From NCBI GenBank assembly GCA_903970295.1, contig CAJCHQ010000857.1, forward strand, positions 1-16,253: a stretch of DNA of 16,253 nt, given 5' to 3'. Both the position numbers and the translations under genes were made by a program. Below the pieces are notes generated by a model. That model ran no database searches. It saw only the letters and a program-made list of their open reading frames with translations, and had not been told where the DNA came from. Below, piece by piece: positions 1-7,009 of this stretch. This stretch comes from Bryobacterales bacterium (GTDB taxonomy: Bacteria > Cyanobacteriota > Vampirovibrionia > Obscuribacterales > Obscuribacteraceae). Numbering within the stretch: position 1 is the first letter of the stretch; each line of letters opens with the position of its first letter.

Positions 1-1
1 A

Positions 2-775
2 ATGCGCACAAGCGATGACTTTTATGCCGCCCTCGATCGGGCTCGGCACAGCACGCCCAGTGGTCGCGTGCTTATCTACGTCCATGGTTATTCGGTCGAT
101 TTCGACAAGAGCTTGAGAGTGGCGAGTCGCCTGGCCTATCATCTGGAACTACCGGTGGTGGTATTCTCCTGGCCGTCTAAGCATAATGCTTTCAAATATT
201 CGGCTGACGAATGCACAGCCGAATGGAGCACCAGCGATTTCGAAACCTTGCTGCGCGAGATGGATGCTCACTTCGGAAACAACAATCTCGTGCTGGTCTC
301 ACACAGTATGGGTAGCCGCATTATCACTTGGGCGATCAAATCGATCGCCGACAAAGCTGGTGCAAAATTGCCCGCGCTTTATCAACACATTTTCTTCTGC
401 TCGCCCGACAGTGATACTGGCACATTTAGCCGCTATGTACCGTATATCGAGAAGGCGGCTGCCGACGCCAAAGTTTTTGTTTCGACGCGCGATATCCGGC
501 TCGGTGTGTCACGCTTTTTGCATGGCAGTGGGCGTATGGGACGACCAGGCTCGAACAAGAAGGATGGCGCCATCGTTTCCAACAATGTGCAAGTTATCGA
601 TTTTTCGGCCATCGATCCGGGCATCGGTCACAGCATTCCTTATCCGTTGCTGGCAGAGATTGTCAATCATTCCAGCTTGCCGGCAGGGATAGAGCTCAAG
701 TCGGCTAGCGGGCGCCCGGGCGAACTGCGTATGGAAGTTATCAAGGAAGCCAAGTTGCGTAAGCAGCAGTCTTAA
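2..775 (+). CDS. Alpha/beta hydrolase, DUF900-like (probably 5'-truncated)
   Basis: The product is a probable serine hydrolase of the alpha/beta fold; the substrate is unknown. After the first visible Met, a strand-turn motif YVHGY (residues 26-30) is followed by FSWPS (55-59), as in DUF900-type esterase/lipase-like proteins. The nucleophile elbow is SHSMG with Ser102. FCSPDSD (132-138) and the STRD segment (Asp164) offer candidate acids, and GHS with His210 is the likely catalytic His. The C-terminus is polar and basic. No signal peptide is visible, but the ATG lies at base 2, so residues upstream may be missing; family members usually have more sequence before the VHG motif. It is read in the same direction as the response regulator, which begins about 140 bases later after a possible promoter. 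The fold is well supported; the biological role is not known. Confidence 0.8.
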   Translation: MRTSDDFYAALDRARHSTPSGRVLIYVHGYSVDFDKSLRVASRLAYHLELPVVVFSWPSKHNAFKYSADECTAEWSTSDFETLLREMDAHFGNNNLVLVSHSMGSRIITWAIKSIADKAGAKLPALYQHIFFCSPDSDTGTFSRYVPYIEKAAADAKVFVSTRDIRLGVSRFLHGSGRMGRPGSNKKDGAIVSNNVQVIDFSAIDPGIGHSIPYPLLAEIVNHSSLPAGIELKSASGRPGELRMEVIKEAKLRKQQS

Positions 776-821
776 GCACTCGGGAGTGCGCGTTTCCAGA
801 CTTTCATTCCATTTTCATTTC

Positions 822-827
822 TATAAT
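822..827 (+). promoter_or_regulatory. Possible -10 element upstream of the response regulator
   Basis: TATAAT matches the sigma-70 -10 consensus exactly. It sits 90 bases before the chosen ATG, in a T-rich non-coding stretch. No good -35 hexamer lies 16-18 bases upstream, so the call rests on the -10 alone. Confidence 0.3.
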
Positions 828-916
828 GTAAGCTGCTAGGGTCCTGTCTTTTTATTGAATGCTGCAGATGCAACATTTGAAATGGCATAGCCCAAGTGGC
901 ACAAGGAAACCGCCAA

Positions 917-3133
917 ATGTATGAACAATTAGGCAACAGCGAAACTGCTACTGCTAACAGCTCTGCAAAGCGCTCAATACTAATTGTCGACGACGATGAT
1001 TACTTCCGGGGGGTAATAGCCGATATTTTGCAGCCGCGTGGATACAAAATCATGCAGGCTCGCAACCCGCAAGAGGCAGAAGGACTCCTCGCTCGCACAG
1101 AACCTGTACTGGCGATAATCGACTATCGCATGCCAGGAACTGACGGACTGACCTGGATCACTAAACTGCGCGAAAGCGGAAGAAAGTTTCCGATTGTTTT
1201 TGTCAGCGCAACCTGGATTGATGCCAAGACTTTCAATTGGTTGCGCAACATTTTGAAAGTCTCGTTGATACTTTCGAAACCAGTAGTGCCGGAATTGTTC
1301 TTGCAGCAAGTCGAACCAATTCTGCCTGCGCAGGTAGTCGAGGAATTGCATGGCGAGAATGCCGAACAGATTGAGGCGCTGACAAACCTTGCTGTGCAAA
1401 TGGTTGAGAAGCTGATGGAGACGAAGGAATTTTCGAGCGAGCAAGGTGTCGAACAGCTTGAGCGTCTGATCAATTCGGACATATCTCAGAGCGAGTTAGT
1501 TGAAGCCTTACGTCGCCTGGATATGAAGGTAAAAGTCGAGCGGCAGCTGGTGGCAGCCAAAGGTACATACGTCAAACAAGTGATTGGCGAATTGCGTGAA
1601 CTCGGACATTTGATGCATGAGGTTCAGCGTGATGGCAGCAATCGTGCCGATCTCGACGAGGCAATTCAGCGCTGCCACAAAATTGCCGGCTCGGCCGGGA
1701 CTTTTGGCCTGGCCCAAGTCGGCGAGGTAGTGAAAAAGATCGAGAGCTTTATGCGCGCTTACGATCCGACTGATACGTTGCAAGAGGTGCTCTGGAACGA
1801 GACATTTCGTGGTTTGAGTGAGGCCGAACAGATGGCGACCGTCGCCTTATCCGAGTGTTCTGACGATAATGAACTCAATCAAGCTGTTTCTCAAATATTG
1901 TTAGTCGGCAAAGAAGCGCGATATCGCGACTACCTGTTTGAGCTGAACAAAGAAAACCACGTCAATATAGTGCTCGTCGAGAGTGTGGCGGCATCTCTCA
2001 TTCGTTCGAAGAAGATCAAATTTGATGCGGCGTTGATCGATTTGACGCTCGATCAGCCCGCTCTTCTTTTCAAATTGACTCAGGACCTGCGCGAAATACC
2101 TGGAAACGCTGCCATGCCAATTGGCTTCATAAACGATCCGGCGCAACCGATCAGCCCCTTCGAATTGCTTTTTTATGGCGCTTCGTCAGTGCTCGAGTTG
2201 CCCTTTACCAGACAGCAGGTGCATGACGCGCTAATCAAATTGCACGAGATGGGTCAGTCGCGCAAACCACGGGTGCTCGTTGTGGATGATGATGATGTGC
2301 TTTCTGGTTTTGTCGCTACGATTTTGCGTGGAGAACAGATGGTTGTCGATACACTCAGTTCGCCTATTCAAATCGAAGAAAAATTGAGCGAATTCCAACC
2401 GGACGTAGTGGTTCTCGACGTAATCATGCCGGGTCTGAGCGGATACGACGTCTGCCGATTGATTCGCCGAAGTGAAGAGTTTAGGGCTTTGCCGGTTGTA
2501 TTTTTGACGTCCAAGAGCAACACTGAAGGCAAAGCGGCTGCCTTCGCTGCTGGTGGCAATGACTTTTTGAGCAAGCCAGTTTTGGCTCCCGAGTTGATCA
2601 CCCGAGTACGTGGACAAATCGACCGCGCCACTCTCACTGCCGATGCAGGCAAAGACCCGGTGACGGGAGTTTTGACGCGCAAAAATTTCTTCAAATTCGT
2701 TGACGACCGGATCGATGATGCGGCTGCGCATTCGGACAAGTTGACTCTGTGTTTACTGAGCATCGATGACTTCGTTTCTCTCAATGCCGCGCACAGCCCG
2801 TCGTCGGTCGAGCACGCGATTAACGCACTGGGAGCCATGATGCAAGCTCATTTTCGCACAGAAGATCTGCGTGGCCGCCTGAGTGAAGAGGTCTTCGCTC
2901 TGGCTATCAGTGGTAGAGGAAGCGAAACAGTAGCAGCGGCTGTGGAAATGCTGATGCAGCGTTTCCATGACCTGAAGTTCTCCAGCATCAGTTACGGTGC
3001 TTTCAAATGCACGGTTAGTGCCGGCGTCGCTTCTTACCCAGAGGATGGTGATACCACGGCTGGGCTCCTCGGGGTTGCGAACCACAAAATGACCAGCGGG
3101 CGTTTGCGTCAATTCGGGCAAGTGAATCTCTAA
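917..3133 (+). CDS. Multi-domain response regulator: REC-HPt-REC-like-REC-degenerate GGDEF
   Basis: A cytoplasmic signalling hub of 738 residues. I chose ATG 917 because AAGGA at 903-907 lies nine bases before it; an in-frame GTG at 896 has no such site. Domains: REC1 (about 20-137; DDDD near the N-terminus, phospho-acceptor Asp69 in IIDYRMP, Lys121 in SKP). HPt-like helical segment with CHKIAGSAGTFG and candidate His254. A degenerate REC (about 335-445) that keeps Asp375 but has ELP where the conserved KP should be. REC3 (about 450-570; Asp501 in VLDVIMPG, Lys553 in SKP). A C-terminal GGDEF fold (about 580-730). In the last, the active-site loop reads SEEVF instead of GGDEF and the FKxxND/GD residues are changed, so cyclase activity is unlikely. 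RTED (647-650) sits exactly five residues before that loop, the position of the cyclic-di-GMP inhibitory site. There is no kinase domain and no DNA-binding domain, so output is probably by protein contact. It converges on lgt with overlapping stops. Confidence 0.88.
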   Translation: MYEQLGNSETATANSSAKRSILIVDDDDYFRGVIADILQPRGYKIMQARNPQEAEGLLARTEPVLAIIDYRMPGTDGLTWITKLRESGRKFPIVFVSATWIDAKTFNWLRNILKVSLILSKPVVPELFLQQVEPILPAQVVEELHGENAEQIEALTNLAVQMVEKLMETKEFSSEQGVEQLERLINSDISQSELVEALRRLDMKVKVERQLVAAKGTYVKQVIGELRELGHLMHEVQRDGSNRADLDEAIQRCHKIAGSAGTFGLAQVGEVVKKIESFMRAYDPTDTLQEVLWNETFRGLSEAEQMATVALSECSDDNELNQAVSQILLVGKEARYRDYLFELNKENHVNIVLVESVAASLIRSKKIKFDAALIDLTLDQPALLFKLTQDLREIPGNAAMPIGFINDPAQPISPFELLFYGASSVLELPFTRQQVHDALIKLHEMGQSRKPRVLVVDDDDVLSGFVATILRGEQMVVDTLSSPIQIEEKLSEFQPDVVVLDVIMPGLSGYDVCRLIRRSEEFRALPVVFLTSKSNTEGKAAAFAAGGNDFLSKPVLAPELITRVRGQIDRATLTADAGKDPVTGVLTRKNFFKFVDDRIDDAAAHSDKLTLCLLSIDDFVSLNAAHSPSSVEHAINALGAMMQAHFRTEDLRGRLSEEVFALAISGRGSETVAAAVEMLMQRFHDLKFSSISYGAFKCTVSAGVASYPEDGDTTAGLLGVANHKMTSGRLRQFGQVNL

Positions 3134-3936
3134 TCGCTTTTCTGACGACTGTTTCCGCGCTTGACGATTACAAACATACCGAGTATGGCCCCGACCAAAA
3201 ATACTGCGCTAATCACAAATGGTGTTTGCAGTCCACCGACAAACGAGAATCCATCAATCCTTAATGGCTCGATCAACATCCGACCGAGCGAGTATCCGGC
3301 GAGATAGACCATAAAGGTTAAACCTGGATAAGCTCGAGTTTTGTGAATAACTACCGAATAGAGCAAAAAGAAGAGTAATAAATCCCATACGGACTCGTAC
3401 AAAAAAGTAGGGTGAAAATACGAGAACTCCCGATAACCCTCAGGGCGATCTTGTAAGGGAATAAAAACCTTCAAAAAGAAATCGGGGGCTACCGGGCGAC
3501 CGAATAGTTCTGAGTTGAAGAAATTACCCCAGCGTCCGATCGCTTGAGCCAGAGGCACACAAACACTAATTAGATCGGCCATTGGCAAGATTGGCAACTT
3601 GACTTTGCGGCAGTAGAGACCACCAAGGATGGTGGCGCCGATCAAGCCGCCGTGAATTGATAGTCCGCCGAGCCATGTCGCCGGTATTTCATTGAGATGT
3701 TGGAGGAAGTAATCATATTTGAGCGCGACATAATAGAGTCGAGCGCCGATGATACCGCCGATGAAGCACCAGAAGACGCAATTGAGGACGTGTTCAGTGT
3801 CATAGCCAAAGCGCTTGGCCAACCTGGTCGCGGCTGAGCATGCGATCACGGCTCCGAGCGCGATTAAAAAACCGTACCAGCGTATCGTCAGTGGTCCAAG
3901 CTGAAAAAGGATGGCACCAGGCGATTGCAATGTCAC
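3130..3936 (-). CDS. lgt: Prolipoprotein diacylglyceryl transferase
   Basis: Lgt transfers diacylglycerol from phosphatidylglycerol to the lipobox Cys of prolipoproteins in the inner membrane, the first step of lipoprotein maturation. The 268-residue length is normal. Hallmarks are SPG near the N-terminus followed by IRWYG (18-22), SIHGG (93-97, with the conserved His95), the family signature GRWGNFFNSELFG (134-146), HPTFLYES (175-182) and the C-terminal GRMLIEPLR (218-226). About seven hydrophobic segments are visible. The start is GTG at 3934-3936. No Shine-Dalgarno sequence precedes it; instead a 6-bp hairpin (3948-3963) ends 11 bases upstream. The 3' end overlaps the convergent response regulator by four bases, the two stop codons sharing bases 3131-3132. 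Identification is secure; the exact start is less so. Confidence 0.96.
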   Translation of the reverse strand: MTLQSPGAILFQLGPLTIRWYGFLIALGAVIACSAATRLAKRFGYDTEHVLNCVFWCFIGGIIGARLYYVALKYDYFLQHLNEIPATWLGGLSIHGGLIGATILGGLYCRKVKLPILPMADLISVCVPLAQAIGRWGNFFNSELFGRPVAPDFFLKVFIPLQDRPEGYREFSYFHPTFLYESVWDLLLFFLLYSVVIHKTRAYPGLTFMVYLAGYSLGRMLIEPLRIDGFSFVGGLQTPFVISAVFLVGAILGMFVIVKRGNSRQKSD

Positions 3937-3947
3937 GACAAAGTCTC

Positions 3948-3963
3948 GGCGTTTGGGAACGCC
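3948..3963 (-). promoter_or_regulatory. Hairpin in the lgt leader
   Basis: GGCGTT and AACGCC form a perfect 6-bp stem with a 4-base loop, 11 bases before the lgt GTG on the minus strand. No U-tract follows in that direction, so a simple terminator for the gene upstream is not supported. A role in translation or attenuation of lgt is possible but unproven. Confidence 0.35.
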
Positions 3964-4011
3964 TTCTACTTTATCATCGCTAGTCGTCGAGTACCCGGAT
4001 TTGCTGCGAAC

Positions 4012-4308
4012 TTAGGGACCGTGTACCGGTGATTGCGTATTTTGACCTGCAGCACCGCCATACACGTCGGTTGGTGCTTGTCGATCGTTGTCCGCCTTGT
4101 TGGCAGGCAAGTCTCCGTCATGATTTTCGTCGTGCGGATCACCACCATGCGGATCGGACCCCTCGGGATTTTTGTCGCCATATTGTTGGGCGATAATATA
4201 TTCGCCTTGTAAGGCTTTGGCCACTGGTGATTGAGCATGTTGAGCGATGTTCGCAGGTGGTGCCGAAACAGCTATAGCAGCGGTCACTATAAGCGCGAGA
4301 TTAGACAT
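4012..4308 (-). CDS. Small, probably exported Asp/His/Gly-rich protein
   Basis: A 98-residue protein I do not recognise. ATG 4306-4308 is preceded by AGGAGG (4312-4317 on the opposite strand), three bases away, which favours this start over an in-frame TTG at 4389. A hydrophobic N-terminus (residues 3-19, ending SAPPA) looks like a signal peptide or a single membrane anchor, although the expected Lys/Arg near the start are absent. The rest is soluble and low-complexity: DPHGGDPHDENHDGD (52-66) has three His and six Asp in 15 residues, suggesting metal binding or a flexible acidic linker; the tail is Gln/Gly/Pro-rich. No Cys is present. It lies about 75 bases upstream of lgt in the same direction, so co-transcription is possible. 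Strong ribosome site and N-terminus support a real gene; function is unknown. Confidence 0.6.
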   Translation of the reverse strand: MSNLALIVTAAIAVSAPPANIAQHAQSPVAKALQGEYIIAQQYGDKNPEGSDPHGGDPHDENHDGDLPANKADNDRQAPTDVYGGAAGQNTQSPVHGP

Positions 4309-4353
4309 ACGCCTCCTTTGCGAAGGGCAATGAAGTTTTAGAGGGAAAGTAAA

Positions 4354-4481
4354 ACCGACCGGGCCCCGACAGGTCCGGTATGAAGCCAAGAAAACGCGAT
4401 ACCTCCGGACTGAATCGGTCCGGTCAGATCAAAAAATTAGAGAAAAAAGGGAATGGGAATCCAGGACTGGGTAGGTCCATT
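4354..4481. repeat. Three imperfect GGTCC dyads
   Basis: Copy 2 (4407-4424) and copy 3 (4464-4481) agree at 13 of 18 bases and both contain GGAC-N7-GTCC; in copy 2 the arms extend to CCGGAC and GTCCGG. Copy 1 (4354-4379) shares the 3' half GGTCCGGT with copy 2 and has a bulged partner ACCGACC. Spacing between GGTCC cores is 45 and 57 bases. Repeated dyads in a divergent intergenic region suggest operators, but the regulator is unknown. Confidence 0.4.
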
Positions 4482-4513
4482 CGATCGGGAAACCAGAGAC
4501 CTAGAGGGAATGG

Positions 4514-4540
4514 TCAAGCAGGAGTATATGCCTGACTTGA
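4514..4540 (+). repeat. Hairpin, first copy of the AAGCAGG/CCTGACTT element
   Basis: TCAAGCAGG and CCTGACTTGA form a nearly perfect stem with one bulged base. The same arms, AAGCAGG and CCTGACTTG, recur downstream of uvrC at 9093-9126. No U-tract follows. Confidence 0.35.
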
Positions 4541-4696
4541 AGATTTCAAAATTAAAAGAATGAGGAAAAACCCCACTGATCGTGGAGAATAGCTATGGAA
4601 GTCAGTTTTACCTTCCAGTAGTTGTTTGATGAATATTGCTATCGCTTAAACTTCTGGCCAGTGCGGCGTGGAAATCTTGTTTTTCAAGGCGGATTA

Positions 4697-6160
4697 ATGG
4701 CTCGAATCAAATCTAAGTGGACCTGCCAGGAATGTGGCTATGTCACTTCGCGCTCCTTAGGGCGCTGCACGGAATGCAGTAACTGGAATTCATTCGTCGA
4801 AGAATTATTCGAGGAAGAGAGTGCCGGGGCGAAGAAAGGTTTTGCGGCCAGGATGGAGTCAATCGCTGCGTCGGTGCCTGCAGCTACGGGAGAAATCGCA
4901 CAAGCTGTTTCGTTGAACGATATACCCGACGACACGATCGAAAACGAGGAATATCGTCACAAGACCGGGCTCCCTGGTTTGGACGAGGTCCTGGGTGGAG
5001 GTTTGGTGCCAGGCTCTGTCGTATTACTGGCTGGCGATCCCGGTATTGGTAAGTCGACATTGCTGCTCCAGGTGGCACGTGAAATCGCACGCAACCACAA
5101 GGTTTTGTATGTATCGGGCGAAGAGTCGGCGGCTCAGGTTAGACTGCGAGCTTCACGTCTCGGTATATCCAGTGATGCCATTTTGGTCCATGCCTCTCCG
5201 GATGTCGCCAATATCAGAGAAAGCATGCTCACTTCCTCCGCGCGCGTAGCCGTGATCGACAGCATTCAAGCTGTCTATCATCCCCAAGTTTCGAGCGCCC
5301 CCGGCTCTGTTAGCCAGGTTCGAGAGAGTGCTGCCGTGCTGGTCGCTGCAGCCAAAGCACAAAGCATCGCCACCATTCTTGTCGGGCATGTCACCAAGGA
5401 TGGTTCCATCGCTGGTCCGCGCGTGCTCGAACACATGGTGGACGTGGTTTTACAATTCGATGGTGATCGAGCCAGGCAGCTGAGAATACTGCGCTCGGCC
5501 AAAAACCGTTTTGGCTCCACGCAAGAAATTGCAATTTTCTCAATGACCGAACAAGGTCTGGTTGAGGTGGACAATCCCAGTGAGCTTCTCCTTGGCGATC
5601 GACTGAGTAAACTGGGACGCAAGCAAGCGCCTTCAGGAACTGCTGTCATTGCTGGCGGAGAGGGCAATCGCGCATTGCTGCTGGAAGTGCAAGCGCTTGT
5701 CGGCAACAGCACTTATCCCAGTCCCCGCCGCGTGGCCAATGGCTGGGACTACAATCGCCTTCTGCAGATAGTTGCAGTTCTGGAAAAGAAAGTTGGACTT
5801 TCCTTGTCGCACCACGATGTCTACATCAATATTGTCGGTGGGCTCGACATCACCGATCCCTCAGGCGATCTGGGCATCGGTCTGGCGATCGCCACCTCCC
5901 TTTTAGATCGTTCGATCGATCCTGGACTTCTATGCATAGGTGAGATCGGTTTAACCGGCGAAGTGCGCCCGGTGGTGTCTTTGCCCCAGCGACTGAAAGA
6001 AGCCGCTCGGTTGGGCTTCAAGCGTGCACTCGTGCCGCAAGGAAATTTGCCTCTAAAGGGCAATCTCGAAGGGATGGAAGTTGTTGGTGTGGAGTATTTA
6101 GTCGAAGCGCTAGCCAAGGCAATGCCCGGTGTCGAATTTGGGGTTTCTAAATCGCGCTGA
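4697..6160 (+). CDS. radA: DNA repair protein RadA
   Basis: RadA is a RecA-like ATPase, in other bacteria a DnaB-type helicase that promotes branch migration in recombinational repair. I chose ATG 4697 because family members begin a few residues before the zinc finger and AAGGCGG lies just upstream; an in-frame TTG at 4622 would add 25 residues with no homology. Length is then 487 residues. Order: C4 zinc finger (Cys10, 13, 24, 27); Walker A GDPGIGKST (113-121); Walker B VAVID (184-188); the RadA-specific KNRFG motif (269-273); and a Lon-protease-like C-terminal domain containing DVYINIVGGLDITDPSGDLG (374-393), which lacks a proteolytic Ser in the usual sense and acts structurally. The linker between zinc finger and ATPase is somewhat long and acidic. 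Next on the same strand is a membrane protein 130 bases away. Confidence 0.96.
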   Translation: MARIKSKWTCQECGYVTSRSLGRCTECSNWNSFVEELFEEESAGAKKGFAARMESIAASVPAATGEIAQAVSLNDIPDDTIENEEYRHKTGLPGLDEVLGGGLVPGSVVLLAGDPGIGKSTLLLQVAREIARNHKVLYVSGEESAAQVRLRASRLGISSDAILVHASPDVANIRESMLTSSARVAVIDSIQAVYHPQVSSAPGSVSQVRESAAVLVAAAKAQSIATILVGHVTKDGSIAGPRVLEHMVDVVLQFDGDRARQLRILRSAKNRFGSTQEIAIFSMTEQGLVEVDNPSELLLGDRLSKLGRKQAPSGTAVIAGGEGNRALLLEVQALVGNSTYPSPRRVANGWDYNRLLQIVAVLEKKVGLSLSHHDVYINIVGGLDITDPSGDLGIGLAIATSLLDRSIDPGLLCIGEIGLTGEVRPVVSLPQRLKEAARLGFKRALVPQGNLPLKGNLEGMEVVGVEYLVEALAKAMPGVEFGVSKSR

Positions 6161-6290
6161 CGAAGAATCGACTTGATCGAATCGCCCAACCCATCGAATC
6201 TAGCTTAGCTGGAACAAATACACAGTTTCCCCACGTTTATTCGAGATGATGAAAGTGCTCCGATAGCAATTGATCACGGAAGAGATTTGT

Positions 6291-6854
6291 ATGCACACAG
6301 TAATTTTTTCGGTTTTGTCTTTCCTTGCTGTTCTCACCGGCATTCTGATTGGGCTGAGCATCTACCGGCGTTCGGTATCGATGCTCGTATTTCTATGGCC
6401 GATTGGGTTATTTTTGACGGTTCTTGGCAGTTACCTGACCCTGGTCGGCTCTGATAGCCGCTTTCTTTCCAGTCAGGCGGGACACCTTCTGACAGCGGTC
6501 TCTCTGGCTCTTGGCGTCGCCCTCTACATTGTGGGAATGCTGCTGCCGGGCAGGCGAGCCAGTGTGCGGGTCAGCACGATGACGAGAAGCGATCGCCAGC
6601 AAATCGGATTTTCGTTCCGCGTGCTTTCGGTGATCATGGGTTTACTCGTGGTTTCCAGTTGTTTCAGCGCTTTCGCCCTCATGAACAGTGGCAGAATTCC
6701 TCAAAGTTCTGTAATCGAGCCTGAGGACGTCGTTATTGGGACAGCGCCAGTCCAATCGAAAGAGGAAGTGACTCAGCGCCAGTTTGAAGATTTCTTCGGC
6801 ATCGTCCACAAAGTCGCCCATAACCCGAGCTCTGCAGCCATTCGCATTCAGTAA
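6291..6854 (+). CDS. Membrane protein with four predicted helices, unknown function
   Basis: The protein has 187 residues from ATG 6291, which has GGAAG (6278-6282) eight bases upstream; an in-frame TTG at 6270 is less likely. Hydrophobic segments fall at about 4-25, 31-53, 64-85 and 110-131. Arg-rich loops follow segments 1 (RR at 26-27) and 3 (88-103), so the positive-inside rule places these in the cytoplasm and the polar, acidic C-terminal tail (132-187) outside. I see no catalytic motif. It sits between radA and uvrC, but is separated from uvrC by 155 bases that include a 10-bp inverted repeat, so linkage to repair is doubtful. Confidence 0.7.
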   Translation: MHTVIFSVLSFLAVLTGILIGLSIYRRSVSMLVFLWPIGLFLTVLGSYLTLVGSDSRFLSSQAGHLLTAVSLALGVALYIVGMLLPGRRASVRVSTMTRSDRQQIGFSFRVLSVIMGLLVVSSCFSAFALMNSGRIPQSSVIEPEDVVIGTAPVQSKEEVTQRQFEDFFGIVHKVAHNPSSAAIRIQ

Positions 6855-6921
6855 GCGGCCTTGCAATGCACCTCCGGCAGGCAGCAACAAATCATGTATA
6901 ACGACCATCTGGCAATCGATC

Positions 6922-6956
6922 GCCCAATATTTTGTCCACATTTGGGAATATTGGGC
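6922..6956. promoter_or_regulatory. Perfect 10-bp inverted repeat upstream of uvrC
   Basis: GCCCAATATT (6922-6931) is mirrored by AATATTGGGC (6947-6956) across a 15-base spacer, 53 bases before the uvrC start. No U-tract follows in either direction, so it is more like an operator or structured leader than a terminator. Confidence 0.5.
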
Positions 6957-7009
6957 AAAAGACGGATTAAACTAAAAACCAGGTCCGCTCTAGCACTGCC
7001 TGCTGTGTA

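Larger units (their letters stand above)
4309..4696. other. Divergent gene-free region between the small exported protein and radA
   Basis: This stretch holds three imperfect copies of a GGTCC-centred dyad (4354-4481), a hairpin at 4514-4540, a weaker stem CCAC/GTGG (4573-4585) and a TGGAAG/CTTCCA stem (4596-4617). It also has a possible 11-codon reading frame (4528-4563) with an AGGAG site. It should contain the promoters for both flanking genes, but I see no convincing -35/-10 pair. Confidence 0.5.

Noticed and set aside
2636..3133. Active diguanylate cyclase at the end of the response regulator.
   Set aside because: The GGDEF loop and the substrate and metal-binding residues are replaced, so catalysis is not supported.
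4309..4389. Longer form of the small exported protein from TTG 4389.
   Set aside because: The perfect AGGAGG just before ATG 4308 would be wasted as codons, and the added residues place a long polar stretch before the hydrophobic segment.
4622..4696. N-terminal extension of RadA from TTG 4622.
   Set aside because: RadA proteins begin just before the zinc finger; the extra 25 residues show no family similarity and ATG 4697 has its own upstream AAGG.
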